This document shows, piece by piece, positions 25,509 through 35,155 of a DNA stretch of 64,000 nt. The notes below the pieces were generated by a model. It was not told the origin of the DNA. It ran no database searches and was given only the letters and a program-made list of their open reading frames with translations. Numbering within the stretch: position 1 is the stretch's first letter; every line of letters starts with the position of its first letter. Position numbers and translations under genes: made by a program. Location: positions 248,001 to 312,000 of the forward strand of contig NZ_CP007440.1 in assembly GCF_001579845.1 (NCBI RefSeq), read 5' to 3'. The DNA comes from Rhodoplanes sp. Z2-YC6860 (lineage in GTDB: Bacteria > Pseudomonadota > Alphaproteobacteria > Rhizobiales > Xanthobacteraceae).

Positions 25509-27377
25509 TCAGGCGGCCGGGCGGCCCTTGCTGCCGCGCCGGACGTGCGCCACCAGCAAAGTCAGAGCGGCAGGCGTGATCCCGTCGATCCGGCCGGCCT
25601 GGCCGATGGTGTGAGGCTTGTGCGCAGCAAGCTTCTGCCGGATCTCATGCGACAGGCCCGGCAGCGCGGCATAATCAAGCCCGTCCGGGAGCACGAAGCT
25701 CTCGTCCTTGCGATAGGATTCGATGTCGGCGGTCTGACGGTCGAGATAGACGGAGTACCTGGCGTCGATCTCGAGCTGATCGGCGATCTTCGACGGCAGG
25801 TCGGACAGCTCCGGCCAAATCCGGGCGATATCCGCCATTTCCAGGGTCGGATAGGACAGCAGATCGAATGCGGTGCGCCGCTGGCCGTCGTGCTTCAGCT
25901 GGACGCCATACGCCGCGGCCTCGTTCGGCGTGATCGAGAGCGCATTGGTCTTGCTGCGGGCGCCTTCCAGCGCCGTCATCTTCTGCTCGAACTGCTTCTG
26001 ACGGTCGGCGCCGACGCAGCCGATCGCGATCCCCTTCCCGGTCAGCCGCTGGTCGGCGTTATCGGCGCGCAACGTCAGCCGGTACTCGGCCCGGGACGTG
26101 AACATGCGATACGGCTCGGTGATGCCACGGGTCACGAGATCGTCGATCATGACGCCGAGATAGCCTTCGGCGCGGTCGAAGATAATTTCCGGCCCCTGGC
26201 CCGCGCATGCGGCAGCGTTCAACCCCGCCACCAGGCCCTGGGCGCCGGCCTCCTCGTATCCCGTGGTGCCATTGATCTGGCCAGCCAGGAAAAGAGCCTT
26301 CAGGCGCTTGGCCTCCAGCGTGCTCTTCAGCTCGCGCGGATCGACGTGGTCGTATTCGATGGCATAGCCCGGCCGGACCATCCGGACCTTCTCGAGGCCC
26401 GGGATCGTCGCCACCAAGGCGAGTTGCACGTCCTCCGGCAGCGAGGTCGAGATGCCGTTCGGATAGACGGTGTCGTCGTCCAGCCCTTCGGGCTCCAGGA
26501 AGATCTGATGCCCATCCCGCTCGCCGAAACGGACGATCTTGTCCTCGATCGACGGGCAATAACGGGGGCCCCGGCTCTGAATCTGGCCGGAATACATCGG
26601 CGAACGATGCACATTGGCCCGGATGACCGCATGGGTCTCGGGAGTGGTGCGTGTGATGCCGCATTGGATTTGCGGAGTTTCAATCCGGTCCGTCAGCGTC
26701 GAAAACGGCTCCGGCGGATCGTCGCCGGGCTGCATTTCGACCGCCGACCAATCGATGCTGCGCCCGTCGAGGCGCGGCGGCGTGCCGGTCTTCAAACGTC
26801 CCAGCGCGAAGCCGATCCGCTCCAAGGAGCGCGACAGGCCCATGGCCGGCGCCTCCCCGACGCGTCCGGCGGGCGTGGTCCGCTCGCCGATATGGATCAG
26901 ACCCCGGAGAAACGTGCCGGTGGTCAGGACCACAGCCCCGGTGCCAAACTCGCGGCCATCTGCCAGGCGGACCCCGGTGATCCGGCCCTGACCGACGACA
27001 AGCTCATCCGCCTCGCCTTCAAGAACGACCAGGTTGGCCGTGGCGCGGATCGCCTGCTGCATCGCTGCGGCGTAAAGCTTGCGGTCCGCCTGAGCGCGGG
27101 GCCCGCGAACGGCCGGCCCCTTCCGCCGGTTCAAAACCCGGAATTGAATTCCGCCCTGATCGGCCACGCGGCCCATCAGGCCGTCCAGAGCATCGATCTC
27201 CCGGACCAGGTGTCCTTTGCCGAGGCCGCCGATGGCCGGATTGCAGGACATGGCGCCAATCGTGGAGAAGCGGTGAGTGAGGAGGGCCGTCCTCGCACCC
27301 GTGCGCGCCGCCGCGGCCGCGGCTTCACAGCCGGCGTGGCCGCCGCCAATCACAATGACGTCGAAGCGCGATTCCAT
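25509..27377 (-). CDS. mnmG: tRNA uridine 5-carboxymethylaminomethyl modification enzyme MnmG
   Basis: About 622 aa from the chosen start. The FAD-binding motif [15 protein letters not shown] opens the protein, with [26 protein letters not shown] (seen in pieces MSCNPAIGG and [12 protein letters not shown]) and a C-terminal [31 protein letters not shown] region that contacts MnmE. With MnmE it installs the cmnm5 group on the wobble uridine of certain tRNAs. A longer reading from ATG 27461 adds 28 residues beginning MFHVKH, encoded by parS site 2; that reading starts 15 nt after the mnmE stop but has no better ribosome-binding site. The family is certain, the start is not. Confidence 0.95.
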   Translation of the reverse strand: MESRFDVIVIGGGHAGCEAAAAAARTGARTALLTHRFSTIGAMSCNPAIGGLGKGHLVREIDALDGLMGRVADQGGIQFRVLNRRKGPAVRGPRAQADRKLYAAAMQQAIRATANLVVLEGEADELVVGQGRITGVRLADGREFGTGAVVLTTGTFLRGLIHIGERTTPAGRVGEAPAMGLSRSLERIGFALGRLKTGTPPRLDGRSIDWSAVEMQPGDDPPEPFSTLTDRIETPQIQCGITRTTPETHAVIRANVHRSPMYSGQIQSRGPRYCPSIEDKIVRFGERDGHQIFLEPEGLDDDTVYPNGISTSLPEDVQLALVATIPGLEKVRMVRPGYAIEYDHVDPRELKSTLEAKRLKALFLAGQINGTTGYEEAGAQGLVAGLNAAACAGQGPEIIFDRAEGYLGVMIDDLVTRGITEPYRMFTSRAEYRLTLRADNADQRLTGKGIAIGCVGADRQKQFEQKMTALEGARSKTNALSITPNEAAAYGVQLKHDGQRRTAFDLLSYPTLEMADIARIWPELSDLPSKIADQLEIDARYSVYLDRQTADIESYRKDESFVLPDGLDYAALPGLSHEIRQKLAAHKPHTIGQAGRIDGITPAALTLLVAHVRRGSKGRPAA

Positions 27378-27441
27378 GGCCAAATCTCGAATGGGTGCGC
27401 TTTTACCGGAGCCGCGGCGGCCGGTCAAAGAATCGCTGAAG

Positions 27442-27463
27442 CGATGTTTCACGTGAAACATCG
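27442..27463. promoter_or_regulatory. parS site 2 (extended 22-bp palindrome between mnmE and mnmG)
   Basis: The 16-bp parS core at 27445-27460 is identical to site 1, and symmetry extends to 22 bp (CGATG arms on both sides). It lies in the mnmE-mnmG junction, or, if the longer mnmG start is used, forms its first codons. Two sites within 2.1 kb are in keeping with an origin-proximal parS cluster. Confidence 0.95.
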
Positions 27464-27476
27464 GGGCGCAAGCGCC

Positions 27477-28823
27477 TTATTTTCCGATGCAGAAATCCCG
27501 GAAAATCACGTCCAGAATATCCTCCACGTCCACCCGCCCGGTGAGCCGGCCGAGCGCTGTTGCCGCGGTCCGAAGCTCCTCCGCAATGATGTCCTCGCGG
27601 CCACGGGTCTCTTCAGCCAAAGCAGCTTTGAGGGCATGCGACGTCGATTGCAGCAATGTGCGCTGCCGCTCGCGACTGACGAGCGCCGGTTCCAAACCAA
27701 AATAGGTTGCGACAAAATCGGCCAGCCGGGTCAATAAAGAATTGAACCCATATTCCTCCTTATCGGAAAGATAAAACTCAGTATTTGATACTTTATATCT
27801 TATATCTTGTTCCCTATTAATTTTCCTAAGGTCTATCTTGTTTACGATTCTCCAGACGACGGGAGCTGTTAGTAGCGCGGTTGTCAAAGCAGGCTCGGTC
27901 ACGTCTTCCACCCACAGCACCAGATCGGCTGTCAGCGCGCGCTCCCTGGCCCGCCGCACACCTTCCTGCTCGATCGGATCGGCGCTATCGCGCATTCCAG
28001 CCGTATCAAGCAGCGTCACCGGGTAGCCACCGAGATCGAGGTGAACCTCGATGACATCCCTGGTGGTGCCGGCTATCGGCGAGACGATCGCCGCTTCGCG
28101 CCGGGCGATCCGGTTGAACAGCGTCGACTTGCCCGCATTGGGCGGGCCGGCTATGGCGACGACCAGACCGTCACGCAGCCGTTCGCCATGCGCCGCGCTG
28201 GCCAATGCTGCAGCAATTTCCGCATCAAGCTCCCCAGCAATTTTCAAAGCCGGCCCGACCAGCTCCTCCGGCACGTCGGCCTCGTCGGAAAAGTCGATCC
28301 GCGCCTCGACGAGAGCCAGGGCCTCGATCAACCGCTTGCGCCAAGCTTCCGCGCGATCGCCCAACAGGCCCTTGAGCTGGCGATAAGCTTGGCGCCGCTG
28401 TACCTCGGTCTCGGCGGCGATCAAATCGCCCAGACCCTCGACCGCAGTGAGATCGAGATGGCCGTTCTCGAACGCACGCCGGGTGAATTCTCCGGGCTCT
28501 GCCATCCGAAGACCTTCCATCCGGCCGAGCGCGGCAAACACCGCAGCCACCACCGCACGCCCGCCATGAAGCTGCAGTTCTGCGGTGTCTTCGCCGGTTT
28601 CGCTTTTGGGTCCGGGAAACCACAGCGCCAGCGCTTCGTCGATCACCTCGCCATGGGCGGGATCGCGCACCCGTGCGAGCGCAGCCTTGCGCGGCTCGGG
28701 GATTCGGCCCGTCAGCGCCTTCAGCGCGTCCCCGGCGCGCGGACCCGACAGCCGCACAACCGCGATCGCCGCAGGCAGCCGGCCGGAGGAGAGGGCGAAG
28801 ATGGTGTCGTGTGCCGAAGCCAT
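27477..28823 (-). CDS. mnmE: tRNA modification GTPase MnmE
   Basis: Protein of 448 aa. N-terminal THF-binding domain ([21 protein letters not shown]), helical domain, and inserted G domain with G1 [10 protein letters not shown]3 DTAGMRD and G4 NKID. The C-terminal CIGK motif needed for formyl transfer is intact. It works with MnmG. The start at 28823 matches the usual N-terminus; 44 further upstream codons are open but look non-coding. Odd: residues about 326-364, just after NKID, are encoded by a strikingly AT-rich segment (27731-27848, about 30 percent GC) giving [21 protein letters not shown]-like Lys/Asn/Tyr-rich sequence unlike its neighbours. Confidence 0.95.
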   Translation of the reverse strand: MASAHDTIFALSSGRLPAAIAVVRLSGPRAGDALKALTGRIPEPRKAALARVRDPAHGEVIDEALALWFPGPKSETGEDTAELQLHGGRAVVAAVFAALGRMEGLRMAEPGEFTRRAFENGHLDLTAVEGLGDLIAAETEVQRRQAYRQLKGLLGDRAEAWRKRLIEALALVEARIDFSDEADVPEELVGPALKIAGELDAEIAAALASAAHGERLRDGLVVAIAGPPNAGKSTLFNRIARREAAIVSPIAGTTRDVIEVHLDLGGYPVTLLDTAGMRDSADPIEQEGVRRARERALTADLVLWVEDVTEPALTTALLTAPVVWRIVNKIDLRKINREQDIRYKVSNTEFYLSDKEEYGFNSLLTRLADFVATYFGLEPALVSRERQRTLLQSTSHALKAALAEETRGREDIIAEELRTAATALGRLTGRVDVEDILDVIFRDFCIGK

Positions 28824-29184
28824 GCCGACGCATGTAGCCCGGATGGCGCTCTCATGAAATCCCGCATCGCCGACGGCGCGACCGGCCCGACCGTCACCGC
28901 CGCAGAGAATGAACTCGTGCAGCAGGTCGTCGGCAACGCGCGACGGCATCGACACAAAGCGTCTGCCGCGAGTCAGATCCGCAACGAACGACTGCCGCAG
29001 TCCGCAAATGAATTCGGCTCGGTGCGATCACAGCCGGAATTGAACAGCCACACGGCAACGACAACGACGATGTTTGATCGGCAAAGCCACAAATTAAAAA
29101 GCTCGGGCATTTGGCCCGAGCTTTCACTTCGAAGAACGCATCGATCCGACTTGCAGCGCGAGCCGCGCGTCGATCCCGCCGGAC
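28824..29184. other. Intergenic stretch between mnmE and cspA
   Basis: A 361-bp gap. It holds the cspA terminator at 29091-29124. The rest has open frames on both strands but none with gene-like composition or a recognisable product. It should contain the mnmE promoter; no convincing -35/-10 pair was found by eye. Confidence 0.5.
29091..29124 (-). terminator. Factor-independent terminator of cspA
   Basis: Perfect 11-bp stem (AAAGCTCGGGC at 29098-29108, GCCCGAGCTTT at 29114-29124, 5-nt loop). On the minus strand it is followed by a T-rich tract (TTTTTAATTT), and it begins about 60 nt after the cspA stop. Confidence 0.85.
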
Positions 29185-29388
29185 TTATTTTACCTTAAGC
29201 TGCTCTGCCGATTCCCGGCCGCGATTGGCAACGATTTCATACTCAACGTGCTGGCCCTCGTTGAGCGAGCTCAATCCGGCGCGCTCAACTGCGGAGATGT
29301 GCACGAACACATCCTTGCCGCCGCCTTGCGGTTGGATAAAGCCGTAACCCTTGGTCGCGTTGAACCACTTCACAGTGCCTGTAGCCAC
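29185..29388 (-). CDS. Cold shock domain protein (CspA family)
   Basis: Single cold-shock domain of 67 aa, the normal length. RNP1 KGYGFIQPQ and RNP2 [10 protein letters not shown] are intact, so it should bind single-stranded RNA or DNA and act as an RNA chaperone. The start codon is GTG at 29388 with GGAG seven nt upstream. A leader of over 100 nt precedes it and contains a branched hairpin (29428-29454), as often seen in csp genes where leader structure controls translation. A strong terminator follows, so it is a single-gene unit. Confidence 0.95.
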   Translation of the reverse strand: MATGTVKWFNATKGYGFIQPQGGGKDVFVHISAVERAGLSSLNEGQHVEYEIVANRGRESAEQLKVK

Positions 29389-29427
29389 TCATAGTCTCCA
29401 AGTCGTCAAAAAATTCGCCGTCCTTTC

Positions 29428-29454
29428 GGGCGGCGCTGCCTCACCGAGGCGCCC
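29428..29454 (-). promoter_or_regulatory. Structured leader upstream of the cold-shock gene
   Basis: Nested inverted repeat about 40-65 nt upstream of the GTG start: outer arms GGGCG/CGCCC and inner arms CCTC/GAGG. It could form a stem in the mRNA leader, or be part of the promoter region of the divergent gene. A cold-responsive role is inferred from gene identity only. Confidence 0.35.
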
Positions 29455-29553
29455 ACTACATAAACTGGTATCGCCGCCGCGGCTATCCCGGACCGAGAAT
29501 TATTACGATCAGGAACCGATGGCCCAGGGCCGCATTTGTCATAAAATCTCAGC

Positions 29554-31605
29554 ATGTCCGAACATCCGACGTTGACCAAAACATCCCCTGACCGAGAAAA
29601 CCGCCTCGCCGGCGAGACCAGCCCCTATCTGCTGCAGCACAAGAACAACCCGGTGGACTGGCGGCCCTGGGGACCCCAGGCTCTGGAAGAGGCGCAGCGC
29701 GCCAACAAGCCCATCCTGCTGTCGGTCGGCTATGCGGCGTGTCATTGGTGCCACGTCATGGCCCACGAAAGCTTCGAAGACGAAGCCACGGCCGCGGTGA
29801 TGAACGAGCTGTTCGTCAACATCAAAGTCGATCGCGAGGAGCGACCGGACATCGATCAGATCTATATGTCGGCTCTGCATCACTTGGGCGAGCAGGGCGG
29901 CTGGCCGCTCACCATGTTTCTGACGCCGAAGGGCGAGCCGGTCTGGGGCGGCACTTACTTTCCAAAAACCTCGCGCTATGGCCGTGCCGCCTTCGTCGAC
30001 GTGCTGCGCGAGGTGTCGCGGCTGTTTCGCGAAGAACCCGGCAAAATCGGGCAGAATCGCGATGCGCTGATGGAGCGGCTGGAGACGAAAGCGCGGCCGG
30101 TCGGCAAGGTCGTGATCGGCTCGGACGATCTCAACAAGCTTGCGTTGCAGATCGGCGGCGCCTTCGATCCGCAACACGGCGGACTGCGCGGCGCGCCGAA
30201 ATTTCCCAACGCGTCGCTCTACGAGTTGGCGTGGCGCGCCGGCCTTCGGACCGGCGACGAGCGCTTCTTCAAGCTGATCGAACACACCCTTGAGCACATC
30301 TGCGAAGGCGGGATCTACGACCATCTCGGCGGCGGCTTCTCGCGCTATTCGGTCGACGAGCGCTGGCTGGTGCCGCACTTCGAGAAGATGCTCTACGACA
30401 ACGCCCAGCTTCTCGAGCTCCTGGCGCTTGCATACCAGCGCTCAGGCAATCCGCTGTTCCGGCAACGCGCGGCAGAAACCGTCGGCTGGCTCGCCCGCGA
30501 GATGACGACAGCGGAAGGAGCATTTTCAGCCTCACTCGACGCCGATTCCGAAGGCGAAGAGGGAAAGTACTACGTCTGGTCGCTCGCCGAGGTCGAACAA
30601 GCCCTTGGTCCGGATGCTGCGCTTTTTGTGCAGCATTATGACGTGACCTCCGAAGGCAATTTCGAGGGCCATAATATCCTCAATCTCCTCAATCACTTAC
30701 CGCGCAGCAAGGAAGACGAGGCCAAGTTTTCCATGCTGCGGCAGAAGCTTTTTATGCTGCGGGAGAAGAGAATTCGGCCCGGTCTCGACGACAAGGTCCT
30801 GGCCGACTGGAACGGCCTCATGATCGCGGCTCTGGCCAATGCCGGCGCCATGCTGAACGAGCCGGATTGGATCGCACGGGCGGATAAAGCCTTCGATTTC
30901 ATCGCGAAATCCATGACCCGGGCGGACCGCCTCGGCCACTCATGGCGCGAAGGTAAACTGCTCTATCCGGGCTTGGCCTCCGATTTCGCCTGCATGATCC
31001 GGGCAGCGATTGCCCTTTACGAGGCCACCGGCCGGCGCGAGCGGCTCGACCAGGCGCTCACTTGGCAAAAGGCCTTCGAAGCGACCTACGCCAACCCGCA
31101 AAACGGCGGCTATTACCTGACCGCCTCCGATGCCGAAGGCCTCGTGGTGCGGCCCGCCTCGACGGCCGACGAGGCCACGCCCAACCCGAATGCCATTGCT
31201 GCGCAGAATTTGCTGCGCCTTGCGGCCCTCACCGGTGACGAGCAATGGCGCGAGCGGGCCGACCGGCTGTTCGACGGCGTACTGTCCCAGTCAGGCGACA
31301 ATCTGCTGTCTCATGCGGCGCTGTTGAACGCCCTCGATCTGCGGCTCAACGCGGCTGAAATCGTCGTCACGGGTCCTGCGCACGCCCATTTTTCCGAGGC
31401 CGCCCTGCGGTTGCCCTACCTCAACCGGATCATGTTGCGAGCGCCATCGGCCGACGCCTTGCCGGCGGGGCACCCGGCGCAGGCGAAAATTGCTGCAGGC
31501 GTCAGTGCAGCATTTATCTGCGTCGGCCAGACCTGCTCGCTGCCGGTGACCGATCCGGCCAAGATCGCCGAGGTCGTGGATGCGATGCGACCGCGTTCAA
31601 GCTGA
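29554..31605 (+). CDS. DUF255 thioredoxin-like/glycosidase-fold protein (YyaL/SSP411 family)
   Basis: Protein of 683 aa, the usual length for this family. The N-terminal thioredoxin-like domain (about 10-175) begins [21 protein letters not shown] and carries the family motif CHWCHVM with two cysteines; [11 protein letters not shown] and [11 protein letters not shown] follow. The long C-terminal part is an alpha/alpha toroid related to N-acylglucosamine epimerases and glycosidases ([35 protein letters not shown], in short segments). The biochemical role is unresolved. It is divergent from cspA and is flanked downstream by convergent rho. Confidence 0.92.
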   Translation: MSEHPTLTKTSPDRENRLAGETSPYLLQHKNNPVDWRPWGPQALEEAQRANKPILLSVGYAACHWCHVMAHESFEDEATAAVMNELFVNIKVDREERPDIDQIYMSALHHLGEQGGWPLTMFLTPKGEPVWGGTYFPKTSRYGRAAFVDVLREVSRLFREEPGKIGQNRDALMERLETKARPVGKVVIGSDDLNKLALQIGGAFDPQHGGLRGAPKFPNASLYELAWRAGLRTGDERFFKLIEHTLEHICEGGIYDHLGGGFSRYSVDERWLVPHFEKMLYDNAQLLELLALAYQRSGNPLFRQRAAETVGWLAREMTTAEGAFSASLDADSEGEEGKYYVWSLAEVEQALGPDAALFVQHYDVTSEGNFEGHNILNLLNHLPRSKEDEAKFSMLRQKLFMLREKRIRPGLDDKVLADWNGLMIAALANAGAMLNEPDWIARADKAFDFIAKSMTRADRLGHSWREGKLLYPGLASDFACMIRAAIALYEATGRRERLDQALTWQKAFEATYANPQNGGYYLTASDAEGLVVRPASTADEATPNPNAIAAQNLLRLAALTGDEQWRERADRLFDGVLSQSGDNLLSHAALLNALDLRLNAAEIVVTGPAHAHFSEAALRLPYLNRIMLRAPSADALPAGHPAQAKIAAGVSAAFICVGQTCSLPVTDPAKIAEVVDAMRPRSS

Positions 31606-31707
31606 ATTTTTGGATTTAATGGCCGCCGCATCGGCCGGCCCAAACGACATGGGCCTGTTGGCCGCGGGCTTATGGGCTTCGGCACCCGGGCCGGCACATC
31701 AGTGACC

Positions 31708-31729
31708 GCCGTCACCTCGCGATGACGGC
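31708..31729. terminator. Inverted repeat between convergent DUF255 and rho genes
   Basis: Perfect 7-bp arms GCCGTCA/TGACGGC with an 8-nt loop, in the 141-bp gap between convergent genes and about 17 bp beyond the rho stop. There is no T-run, so its role as a terminator is uncertain. Confidence 0.35.
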
Positions 31730-31746
31730 AGCCCCGAGTGTTCGCA

Positions 31747-33012
31747 TCAGGTGTTCATCGACTCGAAGAATTCGGCGTTGCTCTTCGTGCTGCGCAGCTT
31801 GTCGAGCAGGAAGTCGATCGCATCCATGGTTCCCATCGGGTTCAGGATGCGGCGCAGGACGTACATCTTCTTGAGTTGCTGCGCTTCCGTGAGCAGCTCT
31901 TCCTTGCGCGTGCCCGACCGGGTGATGTCGATCGCCGGGAAGGTGCGCTTGTCGGCGACCTTGCGGTCGAGGATGAGCTCCGAGTTACCGGTGCCCTTGA
32001 ACTCTTCGAAGATCACCTCGTCCATGCGGCTGCCGGTGTCGATCAGGGCCGTGGCGATGATGGTCAGCGAGCCACCTTCTTCGATGTTGCGCGCGGCGCC
32101 GAAGAAGCGCTTCGGCCGCTGCAGAGCGTTGGCGTCGACGCCGCCGGTCAGCACCTTGCCGGATGACGGCACCACGGTGTTGTAGGCACGGCCCAGACGC
32201 GTGATCGAATCGAGCAGGATGACGACGTCCCGGCCGTGTTCAACGAGGCGCTTGGCCTTCTCGATCACCATTTCGGCCACGGCGACGTGACGCGAGGCCG
32301 GCTCGTCGAAGGTGGAGGACACCACCTCGCCCTTCACCGAGCGTTGCATGTCGGTGACTTCTTCCGGGCGCTCATCGATCAGCAGAACGATCAGATAGCA
32401 CTCGGGATGGTTCGCGGTGATCGAGTGAGCGATGTTCTGCAGCAGCACCGTCTTGCCGGTGCGGGGCGGCGACACGATCAGCGCGCGCTGGCCTTTGCCG
32501 ATCGGCGCGACGATGTCGATGACGCGGGCCGAGAGGTCCTTCTTGGTCGCGTCCTCGTGCTCCATCTTCAAGCGCTGCTCTGGATAGAGCGGCGTCAGGT
32601 TGTCGAAGTTGATCTTGTGGCGCGCCTTGTCGGGGTCTTCGAAGTTGATCGTGTTGACCTTCAGCAGCGCGAAATAACGCTCGCCGTCCTTTGGCGAACG
32701 GATCTGGCCGTCGACCGTGTCGCCAGTCCTGAGGCCGAAGCGGCGGATCTGCGAGGGCGAAACGTAAATGTCGTCAGGGCCGGGGAGGTAGTTCGCCTCC
32801 GGTGAGCGCAGGAAGCCGAAGCCGTCGGAGAGCACCTCGACGACGCCTTCGCCGATGATATCGATCTCTTTGGTGGCGAGTTGCTTGAGGATGGCGAACA
32901 TCAGCTCCTGCTTGCGCATGGTGCTGGCGTTCTCGATTTCCTGCTCCTCGGCAAACGCCAGAAGCTCAGGGGGGGTTTTGGATTTAAGGTCTTGGAGTTT
33001 CATTTCCCGCAT
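31747..33012 (-). CDS. rho: Transcription termination factor Rho
   Basis: Protein of 421 aa, normal for alphaproteobacterial Rho. N-terminal helical domain ([14 protein letters not shown]), cold-shock-like RNA-binding domain with [22 protein letters not shown], then the RecA-like motor: Walker [12 protein letters not shown], the Walker B region [16 protein letters not shown], the Q-loop and the R-loop ([21 protein letters not shown]). Rho is a hexameric RNA helicase that ends transcription. The start at 33012 fits relatives and has AGGAC upstream; the frame extends 12 more codons. A leader of about 250 bp separates it from hemJ, in keeping with rho's known tendency to control itself. Confidence 0.97.
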   Translation of the reverse strand: MREMKLQDLKSKTPPELLAFAEEQEIENASTMRKQELMFAILKQLATKEIDIIGEGVVEVLSDGFGFLRSPEANYLPGPDDIYVSPSQIRRFGLRTGDTVDGQIRSPKDGERYFALLKVNTINFEDPDKARHKINFDNLTPLYPEQRLKMEHEDATKKDLSARVIDIVAPIGKGQRALIVSPPRTGKTVLLQNIAHSITANHPECYLIVLLIDERPEEVTDMQRSVKGEVVSSTFDEPASRHVAVAEMVIEKAKRLVEHGRDVVILLDSITRLGRAYNTVVPSSGKVLTGGVDANALQRPKRFFGAARNIEEGGSLTIIATALIDTGSRMDEVIFEEFKGTGNSELILDRKVADKRTFPAIDITRSGTRKEELLTEAQQLKKMYVLRRILNPMGTMDAIDFLLDKLRSTKSNAEFFESMNT

Positions 33013-33261
33013 GCGGGCTGTCCTATTGGGAGTGATCGCCGTCGCCAAAAACGAACGAATACGGCGGAACGTTCAGGAAGGGCGCAGGTCTTTGGGTGTC
33101 GGCTGAATTGAGGGCCTAAACCCTGATGAGGCGGTTGGTCCGGGTACTCAGGGACCGGAACTCGACAACATCCGCCTGCGTTCGGAGGGATTTGATAAAT
33201 ATACGGAAAAACGGGCGAATCCGCAAGGGTGCCGGTCCACCGCAGTGCAAATCGGGCGTCG

Positions 33262-33684
33262 TCAGAACGGTTTGACCACCACCAGGATCACGATCAGGAT
33301 CATCAGGACGGTGGGTACCTCATTGAGAATCCTGAAGAATTTCTGCGACTTGCGACGGCGATCGGCGGCGAAGTCCTTCACATGACGGCTCAACACCCCG
33401 TGAACGCCGGACATCAGGATGACCAGCAGCAGCTTGGCGTGAAGCCAGGGCGCCTTGAACCAGCCGCCCGAATAGGCGAGCCACAGTCCAAGCACCCAGG
33501 TCGCAATCATCGCCGGATTGATGATGGCCCTGAGCAGCCGGCGTTCCATGACCTTGAAGGTCTCGGACTGGGTCGACCCGACGTCAGCCTCACAGTGATA
33601 GACGAACAGCCGGGGCAGGTAGAGCATGCCGGCCATCCAGGCGATGACCGCGATGATGTGGAAGGCTTTGAGCCACTCGTACAT
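33262..33684 (-). CDS. hemJ: Protoporphyrinogen oxidase HemJ
   Basis: Protein of 140 aa with about four TM helices, HemJ/UPF0093 family. It carries out the six-electron oxidation of protoporphyrinogen IX to protoporphyrin IX in many bacteria that lack HemG and HemY. MYEWLKAFHIIAVIAWMAGMLYLPRLFVYH (first helix, seen as WLKAFHIIAVIAWMAG and YLPRLFVYH) provides the conserved His that binds haem, and KSQKFFRILNEVPT is the second conserved region. It lies next to hemE on the same strand with a 72-bp gap, forming a haem pair. The start at 33684 gives the conserved N-terminus. Confidence 0.94.
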   Translation of the reverse strand: MYEWLKAFHIIAVIAWMAGMLYLPRLFVYHCEADVGSTQSETFKVMERRLLRAIINPAMIATWVLGLWLAYSGGWFKAPWLHAKLLLVILMSGVHGVLSRHVKDFAADRRRKSQKFFRILNEVPTVLMILIVILVVVKPF

Positions 33685-33756
33685 GGAAACGTCCGGTCGG
33701 TTCTGTCGCTGATGAGCACCCCATAGCACAGACAACGCGGCGCGCGCGAAATTGCG

Positions 33757-34791
33757 TCAGCCGCGGACGCGGCGGATCATCTGTTCGACATGCGAAATGG
33801 GCGTGTCAGGCAGAATGCCGTGGCCGAGATTGAAAACGAACGGCCCCTCGGCGAAATTTTCGAGGACCGCATCGACGCCACGATCGAGGGCCGCTCCGCC
33901 GGCGCGCAGCACCAACGGATCGAGGTTGCCTTGAACCGGGCGCCGTTTCTGGATCGCCCGCGCGACATCGAAATCGATCATCCAATCGAGGCCGACGGCA
34001 TTGACTGGAATCTTCTCGACGTAACGTCCGAGATTGCTGCCGGCACCGCGCGGAAACCCGATGATCTTCGCGTCCGGCACTGCTTGGCGGACACCCGCCA
34101 CGATGCGCTGCATCGGCGCGACGCACCAGCGCTCGAATTCAAGCGGTGGCAAAACACCGGCCCAGGTGTCAAAGATCTGCACCGCATCGACACCGGCCTG
34201 AAGCTGACGGACGAGATATTGAATTGACGCTTCTGCCAGCACATCGATGAGGCGGCTGAACGCATCGGGATGGCGATAGGCAAACAGCCGCGCCGGCGCC
34301 TGATCGGGTGTGCCGCGGCCCGCGATCATGTAAGTCGCGACCGTCCACGGCGCGCCGCAAAAACCGAGAAACGTGACGCCCGGCGACAGCGCCGCTTTGA
34401 CCAATCCGATCGTTTCATAAACCGGCGCCAGCACATCATGGTCCAGCGCATCGCGCAGGTTAGCCATCGCGGACGGATCGTCGAGCGGCTCGAGCAGCGG
34501 ACCTTCGCCCGCAGCAAACCGCACCTGACGGCCGAGTGCCTGCGGGATCACCAGGATGTCGGAAAATAAAATCGCACCGTCGAAACCGAAGCGGCGGATC
34601 GGTTGCAGCGTCACCTCGGCGGCAAGCTTCGGCGTGAAACACAGATCGAGGAAGCCGCTGACGGTATTCCGGATCGCCATGTACTCCGGCAGGTAGCGGC
34701 CGGCCTGGCGCATCAACCAGAGCGGCGGCACGGCCTGACGCTGGCCGTCGAGCACGTCGCGGAGCGGTTTATGCACGGGCTCTCCGGTCAC
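33757..34791 (-). CDS. hemE: Uroporphyrinogen decarboxylase
   Basis: Protein of 344 aa, family length about 345-355. It converts uroporphyrinogen III to coproporphyrinogen III. The substrate-contacting signature [13 protein letters not shown] is near the N-terminus, and [14 protein letters not shown], the catalytic Asp region [18 protein letters not shown], and QIFDTWAG are visible. No ATG lies near the conserved start. GTG at 34791 with AGAGGTG eight nt upstream is chosen; a second GTG at 34776 is possible. Its upstream side faces the candidate origin region, an arrangement also found in Caulobacter. Confidence 0.95.
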   Translation of the reverse strand: MTGEPVHKPLRDVLDGQRQAVPPLWLMRQAGRYLPEYMAIRNTVSGFLDLCFTPKLAAEVTLQPIRRFGFDGAILFSDILVIPQALGRQVRFAAGEGPLLEPLDDPSAMANLRDALDHDVLAPVYETIGLVKAALSPGVTFLGFCGAPWTVATYMIAGRGTPDQAPARLFAYRHPDAFSRLIDVLAEASIQYLVRQLQAGVDAVQIFDTWAGVLPPLEFERWCVAPMQRIVAGVRQAVPDAKIIGFPRGAGSNLGRYVEKIPVNAVGLDWMIDFDVARAIQKRRPVQGNLDPLVLRAGGAALDRGVDAVLENFAEGPFVFNLGHGILPDTPISHVEQMIRRVRG

Positions 34792-35155
34792 CTTCACTTC
34801 ACCTCTAAATACTAGATTCTTAGTTGTAGTGATTCTTAGTCGGTGGTTTTGACTCACGACTCGTCTTCCCCACGCGATCCACGACAGCAGCCATTGTCCC
34901 CAAGCGGCTGGGGGCCCGCTGTGGATTGCTTTGGATAGCGATTTCGGCTGTCTTTTCAAAGCGTAATCGTAGAATTCGCCAGGCCGGACGAAAGCTCTGT
35001 TCAGGACCGCTCAAAATCCTCAGCGACCGGGCCGTTGTCGCTCCAAACTGCAGTGGTGTGGACGGTTTGAAGGGTTGTCAGACCGAAGTGCTTGCACCGT
35101 CCCGGAAGGCGTGGCCTTTTCCTAACTCGATCCACAGGCCGGGTAGCCTTTATCC
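34792..35155. other. Candidate chromosomal origin region (oriC) between hemE and the PEP-synthase regulator
   Basis: Divergent 364-bp intergenic region. In Caulobacter crescentus and Sinorhizobium the origin lies beside hemE, next to the conserved gene now called the PEP-synthase/PPDK regulator, which is exactly this junction. Seen here: an AT-richer segment with a 10-bp direct repeat GATTCTTAGT (34815-34824, 34831-34840); four GANTC sites; and imperfect DnaA-box-like 9-mers at 34920-34928 (TGTGGATTG), 35128-35136 (CGATCCACA) and 35150-35158 (TTATCCATG), each 7 of 9 to the consensus. No perfect box was found, so the call leans on synteny and on nearby parS sites. It must also hold the hemE and regulator promoters. 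Confidence 0.5.
34815..34862. promoter_or_regulatory. Cluster of four GANTC (CcrM-type) sites upstream of hemE
   Basis: GATTC at 34815 and 34831, GACTC at 34851 and 34858: four sites in 48 bp. CcrM methylates GANTC in alphaproteobacteria and couples transcription and replication to the cell cycle. The cluster starts 24 bp upstream of the hemE GTG codon. Confidence 0.6.

Noticed and set aside
25002-27737. 911-codon open frame on plus
   Set aside because: It is antisense to rsmG and mnmG, whose family motifs are clear; high GC content keeps reverse frames open. The translation has no recognisable domain.
28854-29198. Possible small gene beginning at the ATG near 28854 on plus
   Set aside because: Ends in the cspA coding region in reverse and shows no gene-like composition; no ribosome-binding site.
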